Source of the DNA: Paracoccus sp. S1E-3
Lineage (GTDB): Bacteria > Pseudomonadota > Alphaproteobacteria > Rhodobacterales > Rhodobacteraceae
DNA: 64,000 nt
Assembly (NCBI RefSeq): GCF_013868135.1
Contig: NZ_JACEMU010000004.1
Location: 992,001-1,056,000, forward strand
Direction of reading: 5' to 3'
Shown one piece after another: positions 55,761 to 64,000 of this stretch. The notes under the pieces were generated by a model. The model ran no database searches. It had not been told where the DNA came from and worked only from the letters and a program-made list of their open reading frames with translations. Every line of letters begins with the position of its first letter. The first letter of the stretch is position 1. The position numbers were made by a program, and so were the translations under genes.

Positions 55761-56102
55761 TCAGCGCTGATCCAGCGCGACCGTCTGCTGCAACGCGCCG
55801 TCCGGCCCATAGATCAGCACCTCGCCCTGGTCGGTCACCACGATCAGCCGGTCGCGGACGAAGGTCACGGCCTCGGCGGTGCTGCCTTCGGGCAGCCTCA
55901 CCGATTCGGGCAGATCGGGCAGCATCGGCGCGTTCAGCCGCAGCCACAGGATGGCGACGATCGCGCCCAGGCCCAACACCATGGCCACCGCCAGCCCCCC
56001 GACCATCAGCTTGAGAAACAGCAGATGCGGCACCTCCGGCGCGGTCGGGACACCCGGTTGCCCCTCGCCCCCGGCGGGCGCTTCCTTTACATCGCGATCC
56101 AT
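55761..56102 (-). CDS. DUF6476-like membrane protein
   Basis: This 113-aa protein has a short polar N-terminus, one membrane helix (LMVGGLAVAMVLGLGAIVAILW, about residues 32-53) and a small periplasmic part with two beta-strand pairs (AVTFVRDRLIVVTDQGEV). I assign it tentatively to DUF6476. Its start ATG (56102-56100) overlaps the start ATG of rluD on the other strand, forming CATG. Confidence 0.72.
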   Translation of the reverse strand: MDRDVKEAPAGGEGQPGVPTAPEVPHLLFLKLMVGGLAVAMVLGLGAIVAILWLRLNAPMLPDLPESVRLPEGSTAEAVTFVRDRLIVVTDQGEVLIYGPDGALQQTVALDQR

Positions 56103-57144
56103 GAGTGAATTGATCCTGACCATTCCCGAGGGTGTGAGTGATCGCCTTGATAAGGCGCTCGCCGATCTTGTGCCAGCAGAAGCGGCCCTGTCGCGGTCGC
56201 GGCTGTCGAAGCTGATCGCCGAGGGCGCGGTCATCGGCCCCGACGGCCCGGCCACCGGCGCCAAGACGCGGGTGCAGCCCGGTCAGGTCTGGCGCATCGC
56301 CCTGCCCGATCCCGAGCCGGTCGAAACGCTGCCGCAGAACATCCCGCTGAACGTGGTCTTTGAAGACGCGGATCTGATCGTCATCGACAAATCCGCCGGC
56401 ATGGTCGTCCACCCCGCGCCAGGCACGCCCGACGGCACGCTGGTGAACGCGCTGCTGCATCACTGTGCGGGCAGCCTGTCGGGCATCGGGGGCGAGAGGC
56501 GCCCCGGCATCGTGCACCGGATCGACAAGGACACCTCGGGCCTGCTGGTGGCGGCGAAATCGGACCGCGCCCATCATGGCCTCGCCGCGCAGTTCGAGGC
56601 CCATAGCGCCGACCGCGCCTATCTGGCGCTTGGCCACGGGGTGATCGACCCCGCCGATGCGCGGCTGCGCGGCACGCGGGGCGTCAGCTTTGAACCGGGC
56701 GGCGTGATGAAGATCACCTCGCGGCTGGATCGCCACCCGACCGACCGCCAGCGGCAGGGGGTGTTCTTCGATGGCGAGCGCGGCCGCCATGCCGTCACCC
56801 GCGCCCGGATGCTGGAAAGCTTCGGCGCGCCGCCCGCCGCGATGCTGGTCGAATGCCGGCTGGAAACCGGCCGGACCCACCAGATCCGCGTCCATATGGC
56901 ACATGCGGGACTGGGACTGATCGGCGATCAGACCTATGGCGGGGCGCGCAAAGCCTCTGCCAAGGCGCTCGGCGATGCGGCTTTGGCGGTGCAGAATTTC
57001 CCCCGTCAGGCACTTCACGCCGCACGCCTTGGTTTTGACCATCCCGTGAGCGGGGCGCATCTGGAATTCACATCGCCCCTTCCCGACGATATGCAGGAAT
57101 TGCTGGACCGGCTGCGCGGAACTGCCGCAGCGGCCCCGCGTTGA
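56101..57144 (+). CDS. rluD: RluA/RluD-family 23S rRNA pseudouridine synthase
   Basis: This 347-aa enzyme has an N-terminal S4-like domain (LSRSRLSKLIAEGAVI), the catalytic aspartate D142 in HRIDKDTSGLLV and the signature RLETGRTHQIRVHMAH. RluD modifies helix 69 of 23S rRNA. No upstream gene shares its strand: the divergent DUF6476 gene overlaps it at the start, so its promoter and ribosome site lie inside that gene. Confidence 0.92.
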   Translation: MSELILTIPEGVSDRLDKALADLVPAEAALSRSRLSKLIAEGAVIGPDGPATGAKTRVQPGQVWRIALPDPEPVETLPQNIPLNVVFEDADLIVIDKSAGMVVHPAPGTPDGTLVNALLHHCAGSLSGIGGERRPGIVHRIDKDTSGLLVAAKSDRAHHGLAAQFEAHSADRAYLALGHGVIDPADARLRGTRGVSFEPGGVMKITSRLDRHPTDRQRQGVFFDGERGRHAVTRARMLESFGAPPAAMLVECRLETGRTHQIRVHMAHAGLGLIGDQTYGGARKASAKALGDAALAVQNFPRQALHAARLGFDHPVSGAHLEFTSPLPDDMQELLDRLRGTAAAAPR

Positions 57145-57166
57145 TCCGGCGAGAGGACAGAGAAAA

Positions 57167-58072
57167 ATGGCCAATTACACTTCCCTCCCCGCCCCCAGCC
57201 CGGAACAGGGGCTGAATCGCTATTTGCAGGAAATCCGCAAGTTCCCGCTGCTGGAGCCGGAAGAAGAATACATGCTGGCGAAGGCCTGGGTCGATCATGA
57301 GGATGCCGAGGCCGCACATAAGATGGTGACCAGTCACCTGCGGCTGGCCGCCAAGATCGCCATGGGCTATCGCGGCTATGGCCTGCCCCAGGCCGAGGTG
57401 ATTTCCGAGGCCAATGTAGGTCTGATGCAGGCGGTGAAGCGCTTCGATCCCGAAAAGGGTTTCCGGCTGGCCACCTATGCGATGTGGTGGATCCGCGCCT
57501 CGATCCAGGAATATATCCTGCGGTCCTGGTCGCTGGTGAAGATGGGCACGACCTCGGGACAGAAGAAGCTGTTCTTCAACCTGCGCAAGGCCAAGAACCG
57601 CATCGGCGCGCTGGAGGAAGGCGATCTGCGCCCCGAAAACGTCGCCCGCATCGCCAATGACCTGAACGTCACCGAGCAGGAAGTCATCGATATGAACCGC
57701 CGGATGGCGGGCGCGGATGCCTCGCTGAATGCGACGGTCGGGTCAGGGGACGGCGAATCGACGGCGCAATGGCAGGACTGGCTGGAGGATGAGGACGCCA
57801 ATCAGGCCGAAGCCTACGCCGAATCCGAGGAGATGGACACCCGCCGCGCCATGCTGATGCAGGCGATGGACGCGCTGAACGACCGCGAGAAGGACATCCT
57901 GATGGAGCGCCGGCTGCGCGACGATCCCCTCACCCTTGAGGAGCTGTCCGAGCGTTACGACGTCTCGCGCGAGCGCATCCGCCAGATCGAGGTCCGGGCC
58001 TTCGAGAAGCTGCAGAACCGGATGCGCAGCCTGGCCCATGACAAGGGCATGAGCATCGGCGCCGACGATTGA
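57167..58072 (+). CDS. rpoH: RNA polymerase sigma factor RpoH (sigma-32)
   Basis: RpoH directs transcription of heat-shock genes. The 301-aa protein shows the region 1.2-2 blocks LNRYLQEIRKFPLLEPEEEY, SHLRLAAKIAMGYRGYGLP, FDPEKGFRLATYAMWWIRAS and IQEYILRSWSLVKMGTT, and the RpoH box QKKLFFNLRKAK. Region 4 ends RYDVSRERIRQIEVRAFEKLQ. GAGAGGACAGAG precedes the ATG. It follows rluD by 22 bp. Confidence 0.96.
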   Translation: MANYTSLPAPSPEQGLNRYLQEIRKFPLLEPEEEYMLAKAWVDHEDAEAAHKMVTSHLRLAAKIAMGYRGYGLPQAEVISEANVGLMQAVKRFDPEKGFRLATYAMWWIRASIQEYILRSWSLVKMGTTSGQKKLFFNLRKAKNRIGALEEGDLRPENVARIANDLNVTEQEVIDMNRRMAGADASLNATVGSGDGESTAQWQDWLEDEDANQAEAYAESEEMDTRRAMLMQAMDALNDREKDILMERRLRDDPLTLEELSERYDVSRERIRQIEVRAFEKLQNRMRSLAHDKGMSIGADD

Positions 58073-58123
58073 CGACGCCCGCGCCCCGGCCCATGCTGGG
58101 ATGAAAACCACGGGCAGGCTGGA

Positions 58124-59167
58124 ATGCGTTCGACCGCGCTGAGGCAGTTTCAACGGCTGGAAGCGCCGGGCAGCTGGCGCCCGGCGCCAGATGCCCAGTT
58201 GCGCGAAGTCGTCGTCTCGATCGGCGAAGCGACGCTGATCCTGTCTGATCCCAAATCCGACGCGCCGCTGGCGCATTGGTCGCTGCCGGCGATCCAACGC
58301 GTCAATCCGGGTGGAACGCCGGCGGTCTATACCCCCGTCACCACGGCGGAAGATGCCGGCTACGAGACGCTGGAGATCGACGACCGCTGGATGATCGACG
58401 CCATCAACCGGGTCCAGGCGGCGATCGCCGCGCGCCGCCCCCATCCGGGTCGCCTGCGCGGCAGCCTGACCGCGACGGCGCTGGCGGCGATGGTGCTGGC
58501 GGGGATCATCTGGCTGCCCGACGCCCTGCGCAGCCATGCCGTGCGCATCGCCCCCGCCGCCGAGCGCGCCCAGATCGGGTTGGGGATTCTTGGCGACATG
58601 ACGCGCTCGACCGGCCAGCCCTGCACCGATCCGGCAGCGGCTGCCGCGCTGCAAGGGCTTGGCCGCCGCATCGGCCTGCCGCCCAAGACCCGCATCGCCG
58701 TGCTGCGCGACGGGCTGGAGGGGGCGCTGATGCTGCCCGGCGACCTGATTGCCGTGGACAACCGGCTGATCGCCGGTCAGGCCGATCCGGCCGCGCTTGC
58801 CGGCCACCTGCTGGCCGCTCGGATCACCGCCGAGACCACCGATCCCCTGCGCGCGATCATGGAGCGCGTCTCCTTCCCCCATGTGCTGAGCCTGCTGACC
58901 CGCGGCACCCTGCCCCCCGATGCGCTGCAGGGCTTTGGCGAGGATCTGCTGGCCTCCAGCCCGCCGCGCCCCGCCGACAAGCAATTGCTGCAGGGCTTCA
59001 CCGCCGCCCGCATCCCTGCCACGCCCTACGCCGAGACGCTGCCCGGAAACGCCACTCCCCCGGTCGCGCTGACCGATGCCGACCCGTTCCGCACTCAGCC
59101 CTATCCGCCGATCATGGCCGAGCGCGACTGGATCGCGCTGCAGCAGATCTGCGTCGATCGCGGCTAG
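58124..59167 (+). CDS. Membrane protein resembling an M48 peptidase without its zinc motif
   Basis: This 347-aa protein has a cytoplasmic N-terminus, one hydrophobic helix (ALAAMVLAGIIWLPDAL, about residues 120-138) and a C-terminal periplasmic domain. There GALMLPGDLIAVDNRLIAG (residues 200-218) resembles the M48 peptidase segment AFALPGGYIFVTRGLL, and ALAGHLLAARITA aligns with the following HExxH helix but lacks the motif. It is thus likely a non-catalytic relative, or the resemblance is chance. It lies 51 bp after rpoH. Confidence 0.65.
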   Translation: MRSTALRQFQRLEAPGSWRPAPDAQLREVVVSIGEATLILSDPKSDAPLAHWSLPAIQRVNPGGTPAVYTPVTTAEDAGYETLEIDDRWMIDAINRVQAAIAARRPHPGRLRGSLTATALAAMVLAGIIWLPDALRSHAVRIAPAAERAQIGLGILGDMTRSTGQPCTDPAAAAALQGLGRRIGLPPKTRIAVLRDGLEGALMLPGDLIAVDNRLIAGQADPAALAGHLLAARITAETTDPLRAIMERVSFPHVLSLLTRGTLPPDALQGFGEDLLASSPPRPADKQLLQGFTAARIPATPYAETLPGNATPPVALTDADPFRTQPYPPIMAERDWIALQQICVDRG

Positions 59168-59979
59168 CCGACAAAGGCGCGGGTCAGCGGGTGTCGGGGA
59201 TCCTGCAGCCCGTCGAGCACATCGAAATGGTTTCGCCCAGTCTCGGCAATCAGCTGGATCTGCTGGCCCTTTCGGCCCCAAGCCTCGGAGAGTAGCGCCG
59301 ACTGGCGCAGGAATTCGGGGCGTTCGGCGGCGCCGACCCAGACCGTCACCGGGATATCCGGCAGCGGAGTCAGCAGCGCCGGGCTTTCGGTCGCGGCTTC
59401 CGCGGCATCAAGGCGCAGACGGTCGTTCATCGAATGGAATTGCAGCGGCCGCAGGTCGTGCAGCCCGCTGAGGCTGACGACCTGTTCGATCCGAGTGGTG
59501 ATCCCGGACGGCAGGGGGGTGTCGGCGCAGATCAGCCGCGTGGCGATCTGCCCGCCGGCCGAGTGCCCGCACAGCCGTATCGGCCCCGCGATCCGCCCGG
59601 CCGCCGCCACGATGGCGCGCCCGACCTGACGGGCGATGCCGGTGATCCGCTCCTCGGGCGCGAGCTTATAGCTGGGCAAGGCCACCGCCCACCCTTGTGA
59701 CAGCGCGCCCTGCGCCAGATCGGACCAGACCGACTTGTCGAAGGCCAGCCAGAAGCCGCCATGGATGATGATCGCCAGCCCCTTCGGCACCCCCTCGGGC
59801 AGGAACAGGTCGAATCGCTCACGCGGATGGGGACCATAAGGGATATCCAGCTGCGCCCGCGCCCCGGCCCGAAACGCCGCCGCGCGGGCTTGCCAGCGGG
59901 CCGGATAGCCGGGACCGTCGGGGATATAAACGGAGTTCAGGAACGCGTCTTCCCAGTCAATTCCTGCCGCGTCCGCCAT
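59164..59979 (-). CDS. Arylformamidase-like alpha/beta hydrolase
   Basis: This 271-aa serine hydrolase has an oxyanion motif IIIHGGFWLAFDKSVW, nucleophile elbow CGHSAGGQ (about residues 135-142) and a late histidine in GRNHFDVL. HGGFW with GHSAGG places it with kynurenine formamidase/BNA7-type esterases. Kynurenine formamidase hydrolyses N-formylkynurenine in tryptophan breakdown, which would fit the divergent aryl-CoA ligase. No other kyn genes are in the window, so substrate is inferred. Confidence 0.8.
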   Translation of the reverse strand: MADAAGIDWEDAFLNSVYIPDGPGYPARWQARAAAFRAGARAQLDIPYGPHPRERFDLFLPEGVPKGLAIIIHGGFWLAFDKSVWSDLAQGALSQGWAVALPSYKLAPEERITGIARQVGRAIVAAAGRIAGPIRLCGHSAGGQIATRLICADTPLPSGITTRIEQVVSLSGLHDLRPLQFHSMNDRLRLDAAEAATESPALLTPLPDIPVTVWVGAAERPEFLRQSALLSEAWGRKGQQIQLIAETGRNHFDVLDGLQDPRHPLTRAFVG

Positions 59980-60033
59980 CTTTCCCCCGCTTTGATCACC
60001 TGTTCGTCCGGTCGCCGAAAATAAGCTTCAAGT

Positions 60034-60060
60034 ATGAAATTTCAAAATTGAAATTTTCAT
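60034..60060. promoter_or_regulatory. AT-rich palindrome between divergent catabolic genes
   Basis: ATGAAATTTCAA (60034-60045) and TTGAAATTTTCAT (60048-60060) form an inverted repeat with a 2-base centre and one unmatched base. This A/T-rich site stands out in GC-rich DNA and lies 55 bp from one start and 109 bp from the other. It is a candidate operator for a TetR/MarR/LysR-type regulator not encoded here. A weak promoter (TTGAGC 60065-60070, AAAGAT 60088-60093, 17-bp spacer) follows. Confidence 0.6.
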
Positions 60061-60168
60061 GCAGTTGAGCAAATATCGATTCTGACCAAAGATCGCCGGT
60101 CGCGGGCAAAAGGCAAGCCCGCGCGAGGGGGACGCTGTTCCGGCGATCCATTCCTGGGAGGGAACAAG

Positions 60169-61791
60169 ATGACGCTTCGCGCCAGCGGGCACACGGACAC
60201 ATTCACCCGCGACAACCTGCCCGCCATGGACAGCTGGCCCGATCTTCTGCTGGACGGCTTCACCTATCCCGACCGCCTGAATGCGGGGGTCGAACTGACC
60301 GATGCGATGGTGGCAAAGGGCCTGGGCGATCACACCGCGCTGATCGGCAATGGCCGCCGCCGGACCTATAAGGAACTGGCCGACTGGACCAACCGGCTGG
60401 CCCATGCCCTTGTCGAGGATCTGGGCGTAAAGCCGGGTAATCGCGTGCTGATTCGTTCCGCCAACAACCCCGCCATGGTCGCCTGCTGGCTGGCCGCGAC
60501 GAAGGTGGGTGCGGTTGTCATCAACACCATGCCGATGCTGCGCGCGGGCGAGTTGGCCAAATATGTCGACAAGGCCGAAGTCGAATTCGCGCTCTGCGAC
60601 ACCAGGCTGATGGACGAAATGATCGCCTGCGCCAAGACCAGCCGCTTCCTGAAGAAGGTGGTGGGCTTCGACGGCACCTCGAATCACGATGCGGAACTGG
60701 ACCGGCTGGCGCTGGAAAAGCCGGTCAGCTTCGACGCCGTCGACACCGCGCAGGATGATGTGGCGCTGCTGGCCTTCACCTCCGGCTCGACCGGGGAACC
60801 CAAGGCCACGATGCATTTCCACCGCGACCTGCTGATCATCGCCGACGCCTATGCACGCGAGGTGCTGTCGGTCACGCCCGACGACATCTTCATCGGCTCG
60901 CCGCCGCTGGCCTTCACCTTCGGGCTGGGCGGCCTTGCGATCTTTCCGCTGCGCTTCGGCGCGGCGGCGACGCTGCTGGAAACCGCCTCGCCGCCCAATA
61001 TGGTCGAGATCATCGAGAAATACCGCGCCACCGTCTGCTTCACCGCCCCCACCGCCTACCGCGCCATGCTGCAGGCGATGGAGGAAGGCGCCGACCTGTC
61101 CAGCCTGCGCGCCGCCGTCTCGGCCGGGGAAACCCTGCCGGGCCCGATCTATGACGCCTGGAAGGCCAGGACCGGCAAGCCGATGCTGGACGGGATCGGC
61201 GCGACCGAGATGCTGCACATCTTCATCTCGAACCGTTTCGACGACCACCGCCCCGGCTGCACCGGCAAGCCCGTCACCGGCTACGAGGCCCGCGTGCTGG
61301 CCGATGACGGCAGCGAAGCCCCGCGCGGCCAGATCGGCAGGCTGGCGGTTCGCGGCCCGACCGGCTGCCGCTATCTGCGCGGCGAACGGCAGGGCGAATA
61401 TGTGCAGGACGGCTGGAACATCACCGGCGACAGCTTCATTCAGGACGAGGACGGTTTCTTCCACTTCGCCGCCCGCAGCGACGACATCATCCTCTCCGCC
61501 GGCTACAACATCGCCGGACCCGAGGTCGAGGCGGCGCTGCTCGCGCACGAGCTGGTGTCGGAATGCGCGGTGATCGGCGCCCCCGACGAGGCCCGCGGCC
61601 AGATCGTCGAGGCCCATGTCGTCCTGACCCCCGACGCGCAGGCAGGCGATCTGCTGGTCAAGTTGCTGCAGGACCACGTCAAGGCCACCATCGCGCCCTA
61701 TAAATACCCGCGCCGGATCGTCTTCGTGACGGCGCTGCCCAAGACCTCGACCGGCAAGATCCAGCGCTTCCGGTTGCGGGATGACGCGTGA
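60169..61791 (+). CDS. Aryl-CoA ligase (benzoate/2-aminobenzoate-CoA ligase type)
   Basis: This 540-aa acyl-adenylate-forming enzyme has AFTSGSTGEPKATMHFHRD (P-loop, about 199-217), GIGATEMLHIF (A5-like), DGWNITGDSF and DDIILSAGYNIAGPEVE, and the catalytic lysine late in LPKTSTGKIQRFRLR. MHFHRD and ATEMLHIF match benzoate-CoA ligase family enzymes; 2-aminobenzoate is favoured because of the arylformamidase next door. GGGAGGGAACAAG precedes the ATG. Confidence 0.85.
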   Translation: MTLRASGHTDTFTRDNLPAMDSWPDLLLDGFTYPDRLNAGVELTDAMVAKGLGDHTALIGNGRRRTYKELADWTNRLAHALVEDLGVKPGNRVLIRSANNPAMVACWLAATKVGAVVINTMPMLRAGELAKYVDKAEVEFALCDTRLMDEMIACAKTSRFLKKVVGFDGTSNHDAELDRLALEKPVSFDAVDTAQDDVALLAFTSGSTGEPKATMHFHRDLLIIADAYAREVLSVTPDDIFIGSPPLAFTFGLGGLAIFPLRFGAAATLLETASPPNMVEIIEKYRATVCFTAPTAYRAMLQAMEEGADLSSLRAAVSAGETLPGPIYDAWKARTGKPMLDGIGATEMLHIFISNRFDDHRPGCTGKPVTGYEARVLADDGSEAPRGQIGRLAVRGPTGCRYLRGERQGEYVQDGWNITGDSFIQDEDGFFHFAARSDDIILSAGYNIAGPEVEAALLAHELVSECAVIGAPDEARGQIVEAHVVLTPDAQAGDLLVKLLQDHVKATIAPYKYPRRIVFVTALPKTSTGKIQRFRLRDDA

Positions 61792-61843
61792 CGCGCAACG
61801 TGCCATCCTGTTCAACAAGAAAACAAAACTGGGAGGAAACACC

Positions 61844-62974
61844 ATGAAGAAACTGCTTATGGCTGCGGCCGTGATGGCGCTGTCGGCGGGCCTTGCCGCG
61901 GCCGAGGTCAAGGTCGGCATGATCACCACGCTGTCGGGCGGCGGCGCGGGTCTGGGCATCGACGTGCGCGACGGCTTCCTGCTGGCGCTGAAACAGTCGG
62001 GCCGCGACGATATCGAGGTGCTGATCGAGGACGACCAGCAAAAGCCCGATATCGCCGTGCAGATCGCCGACAAGATGATCCAGTCCGACAAGGTCGAGGT
62101 AATGACCGGCATCATCTGGTCCAACCTCGCCATGGCGGTCGTTCCGGGCGCGGTGGCGCAGGGCGTCTTCTATCTGTCGCCCAATGCCGGGCCGTCGCAA
62201 CTGGCGGGCGCGGGCTGCGACAAGAACTATTTCAACGTCGCCTGGCAGAACGACAACCTGCATGAGGGCGCCGGCGCCTGGGCCAACCAGACCGGTTACA
62301 AGAAGACTTTCATCCTCGCCCCAAACTATCCGGCCGGCAAGGATGCGCTGACCGGCTATAAACGCACCTACAAGGGCGAGTTGGCGGGCGAGATCTATAC
62401 CGAGCTGGGCCAGACCGATTACGCAGCCGAGATCGCCCAGATCCGCGCCAGCGATGCCGACAGTGTGTTCCTGTTCCTGCCGGGCGGGATGGGGATTTCC
62501 TTCCTGAAGCAATATGCCGACAGCGGCGTCGGCAAGCCGGTGATCGGGCCGGGCTTCTCCTTCGATCAGGACATTCTGGGCGCGGTGGGCGACGCGGCAC
62601 TCGGCGCGGTCAACACCTCGCAATGGTCGAAGGACATCGACAATCCGACCAACAAGGCCTTCGTCGAAAGCTTCCAGAAGGAATATGGCCGCCTGCCCTC
62701 GCTTTACGCAAGCCAGGGCTTTGACACCGCCAACCTGCTGATCTCGGCACTGGACAAGGCCCAGCCTTCGGATGCCGACGCCTTCCGCGCCGCGCTGGAA
62801 GCGGCCGAATTCGACAGCACGCGGGGCGCTTTCAAGTTCGGGCCGAACCATCACCCGATCCAGACCATCTATGCCCGCGAGGTGGTGAAGGAAGGCGATG
62901 TGCTGACCAACAAGATCATCGGCACAGCGATCGAGAACCATGCCGACGCCTATGCGGCCGAGTGCAAGATGTGA
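61844..62974 (+). CDS. ABC transporter substrate-binding protein (branched-chain/amide type)
   Basis: A signal peptide (MKKLLMAAAVMALSAGLAAA) leads a type 1 periplasmic binding fold: EVKVGMITTLSGGGAGLGID, VLIEDDQQKPDIAVQ and GIIWSNLAMAVVP. This fold, with the LivH-type permease downstream, belongs to the HAAT uptake family; in this context the ligand could be an aromatic acid such as benzoate or anthranilate. GGGAGGAAACACC precedes the ATG. Located 52 bp after the ligase gene. Confidence 0.9.
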   Translation: MKKLLMAAAVMALSAGLAAAEVKVGMITTLSGGGAGLGIDVRDGFLLALKQSGRDDIEVLIEDDQQKPDIAVQIADKMIQSDKVEVMTGIIWSNLAMAVVPGAVAQGVFYLSPNAGPSQLAGAGCDKNYFNVAWQNDNLHEGAGAWANQTGYKKTFILAPNYPAGKDALTGYKRTYKGELAGEIYTELGQTDYAAEIAQIRASDADSVFLFLPGGMGISFLKQYADSGVGKPVIGPGFSFDQDILGAVGDAALGAVNTSQWSKDIDNPTNKAFVESFQKEYGRLPSLYASQGFDTANLLISALDKAQPSDADAFRAALEAAEFDSTRGAFKFGPNHHPIQTIYAREVVKEGDVLTNKIIGTAIENHADAYAAECKM

Positions 62975-63011
62975 TCACAGGCGCCCCCGTCCCCGGGGGC
63001 GCAACTGCGCC

Positions 63012-63932
63012 ATGTCCACAATCCTCATCATCGAGCAGGTGCTGAACGGCCTGCAATTCGGCGTCATGCTGTTCCTGATGGCCGCGGGTCTGACCCTGAT
63101 CTTCGGGGTCATGGGGCTGATCAACCTCGCGCACGGCTCGCTTTACATGATCGGCGCCTTCGCCGCCGCGACGGTGGCTGGGGCCACCGGCTCGTTCCTG
63201 CTGGCGCTGGCGGCGGCGATGGCCGCCGCCGCCCTGACCGGGGCCCTCGTCGAAATGGCGGTGATCCGCAGGCTTTACGCCCGCGACCATCTGGATCAGG
63301 TGCTCGCCACCTTCGCGCTGATCCTGATCTTCTCGGAAGGCACGCGCTGGATCTTCGGCTCGCTGCCGCTCTATCTGAACATCCCTTCGTGGCTGGCCGG
63401 CCCCGTCGCCTTGCCCGGCGGCATCCAGTATCCGCTGTACCGGCTGGCGCTGATCGCCGTCGGGCTGCTGGTCTGGCTGGGGCTGTGGTGGCTGATCGAG
63501 CGTACCCGGCTGGGCATCCAGATCCGCGCCGGCGAAAACGACCGCGAGATGATCGCCGCGCTCGGCATCGACATTTCAAAGCTTTACACGCTGATCTTCG
63601 CGCTTGGCGCGGCTCTGGCGGGGCTGGCGGGGGCGCTTGTCGGCACCATCCAGTCGGTGCAGGTCGGCATGGGAGAGCCGGTGCTGATCCTCGCCTTCGT
63701 GGTCATCGTCATCGGTGGCATCGGGTCGATCAAGGGCGCTTTCGTGGGCGCCCTGCTGGTTGGGCTGACCAGCACCCTGGGCGGCATCTTCCTGCCCGAG
63801 CTGTTCAAACTGTTCACCGATCCCGCGACGGCGCAATCGGCCGGCGCCTCGCTGGCGTCGATGTCGATCTATATCCTGATGAGCCTCGTGCTGATCTGGC
63901 GCCCGACAGGGCTTTTCGGGGCGCGCGCATGA
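63012..63932 (+). CDS. Branched-chain/amide ABC transporter permease (LivH-type)
   Basis: This 306-aa integral membrane protein has about eight helices and the LivH opening VLNGLQFGVMLFLMAAGLTL then GVMGLINLAHGSLYMIGAF. The cytoplasmic EAA-like loop region is RAGENDREMIAALGIDISKLY. It pairs with the LivM-type permease that follows (ATGA overlap). ATG 63012 matches family length. Confidence 0.92.
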   Translation: MSTILIIEQVLNGLQFGVMLFLMAAGLTLIFGVMGLINLAHGSLYMIGAFAAATVAGATGSFLLALAAAMAAAALTGALVEMAVIRRLYARDHLDQVLATFALILIFSEGTRWIFGSLPLYLNIPSWLAGPVALPGGIQYPLYRLALIAVGLLVWLGLWWLIERTRLGIQIRAGENDREMIAALGIDISKLYTLIFALGAALAGLAGALVGTIQSVQVGMGEPVLILAFVVIVIGGIGSIKGAFVGALLVGLTSTLGGIFLPELFKLFTDPATAQSAGASLASMSIYILMSLVLIWRPTGLFGARA

Positions 63933-64000
63933 TCCGGGAACGCTATCTGAACCTCGGCGTGCTGGCGCTGCTGCTGGCGCTGGCGCTGCTTGCCCGGCTG
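63929..64000 (+). CDS. Branched-chain/amide ABC transporter permease (LivM-type), start only
   Basis: Only the first 24 codons are in the window: MIRERYLNLGVLALLLALAL, a membrane-helix start. The ATG overlaps the LivH stop (ATGA). Assignment as the second permease rests on its position after livH. Confidence 0.75.
   Translation, partial: MIRERYLNLGVLALLLALALLARL

Overview
The window is GC-rich, almost fully coding DNA from an alphaproteobacterium, most likely family Rhodobacteraceae and Paracoccus-like. The support is gene order and family choice: rpoZ followed by a bifunctional rsh; hsp20 followed by a DUF1150 gene; a short HisG with a HisZ partner; an editing-less ProS; a SUV3-like helicase; and a hairpin repeat following genes that resembles one I associate with Rhodobacterales. 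No rRNA, tRNA, IS element, prophage or CRISPR array was seen. It reads as ordinary chromosome.

Layout. 1-8.5 kb: ispH (cut by the window edge), a sugar dehydrogenase, a NYN-domain protein, folK, rpoZ, rsh, a DUF2062 protein, then leuA behind a leucine-rich leader peptide and hairpins (an attenuator). 8.6-15.3 kb: a rhamnosyltransferase-like gene, then the cell-shape operon mreB-mreC-mreD-mrdA-rodA. 15.4-18 kb: a possible 35-aa microprotein, ghrA, an SseB-family gene and a uracil-DNA-glycosylase-like gene. 18-22.6 kb: a tightly overlapped operon of kpsT- and kpsE-like capsule export genes, kdsA and a BON-MscS channel. 22.7-31.8 kb: arsC, a DUF59 Fe-S assembly gene, slyX, hisS-hisZ-hisG, proS, DUF4260, two glycosyltransferases and rpsD with clear promoter and terminator.

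31.9-44.9 kb: a PPOX-type flavoprotein, the SUV3-like helicase, a TPR protein, an SCP2 protein, a lipase-like hydrolase, pepF, a secreted unknown, a GNAT, a membrane dipeptidase, Nudix, purK-purE, a YdcH protein, hsp20 and DUF1150. 45-52.7 kb: two overlapping glycosyltransferases downstream of a fused ATP sulfurylase/APS kinase, an undescribed two-gene unit (metzincin-like protease plus 99-aa partner), a conserved unknown with trxB, a divergent Lrp regulator, and a probably decayed stretch. 52.7-59.2 kb: pgeF-midA-lgt, ubiK, DUF6476, rluD, rpoH and a membrane protein resembling an M48 peptidase that lost its zinc site. 59.2-64 kb: an arylformamidase divergent from an aryl-CoA ligase and a branched-chain/amide ABC transporter, probably a kynurenine/anthranilate catabolic locus with an AT-rich palindrome between the divergent genes.

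Most genes are housekeeping. The least explained items are the protease/partner pair at 48720-50101, the inactive M48-like protein at 58124-59167, the paralogous glycosyltransferases at 30155-30952 and 45955-46734, the leader-peptide attenuator before leuA, and the palindrome at 60034-60060.
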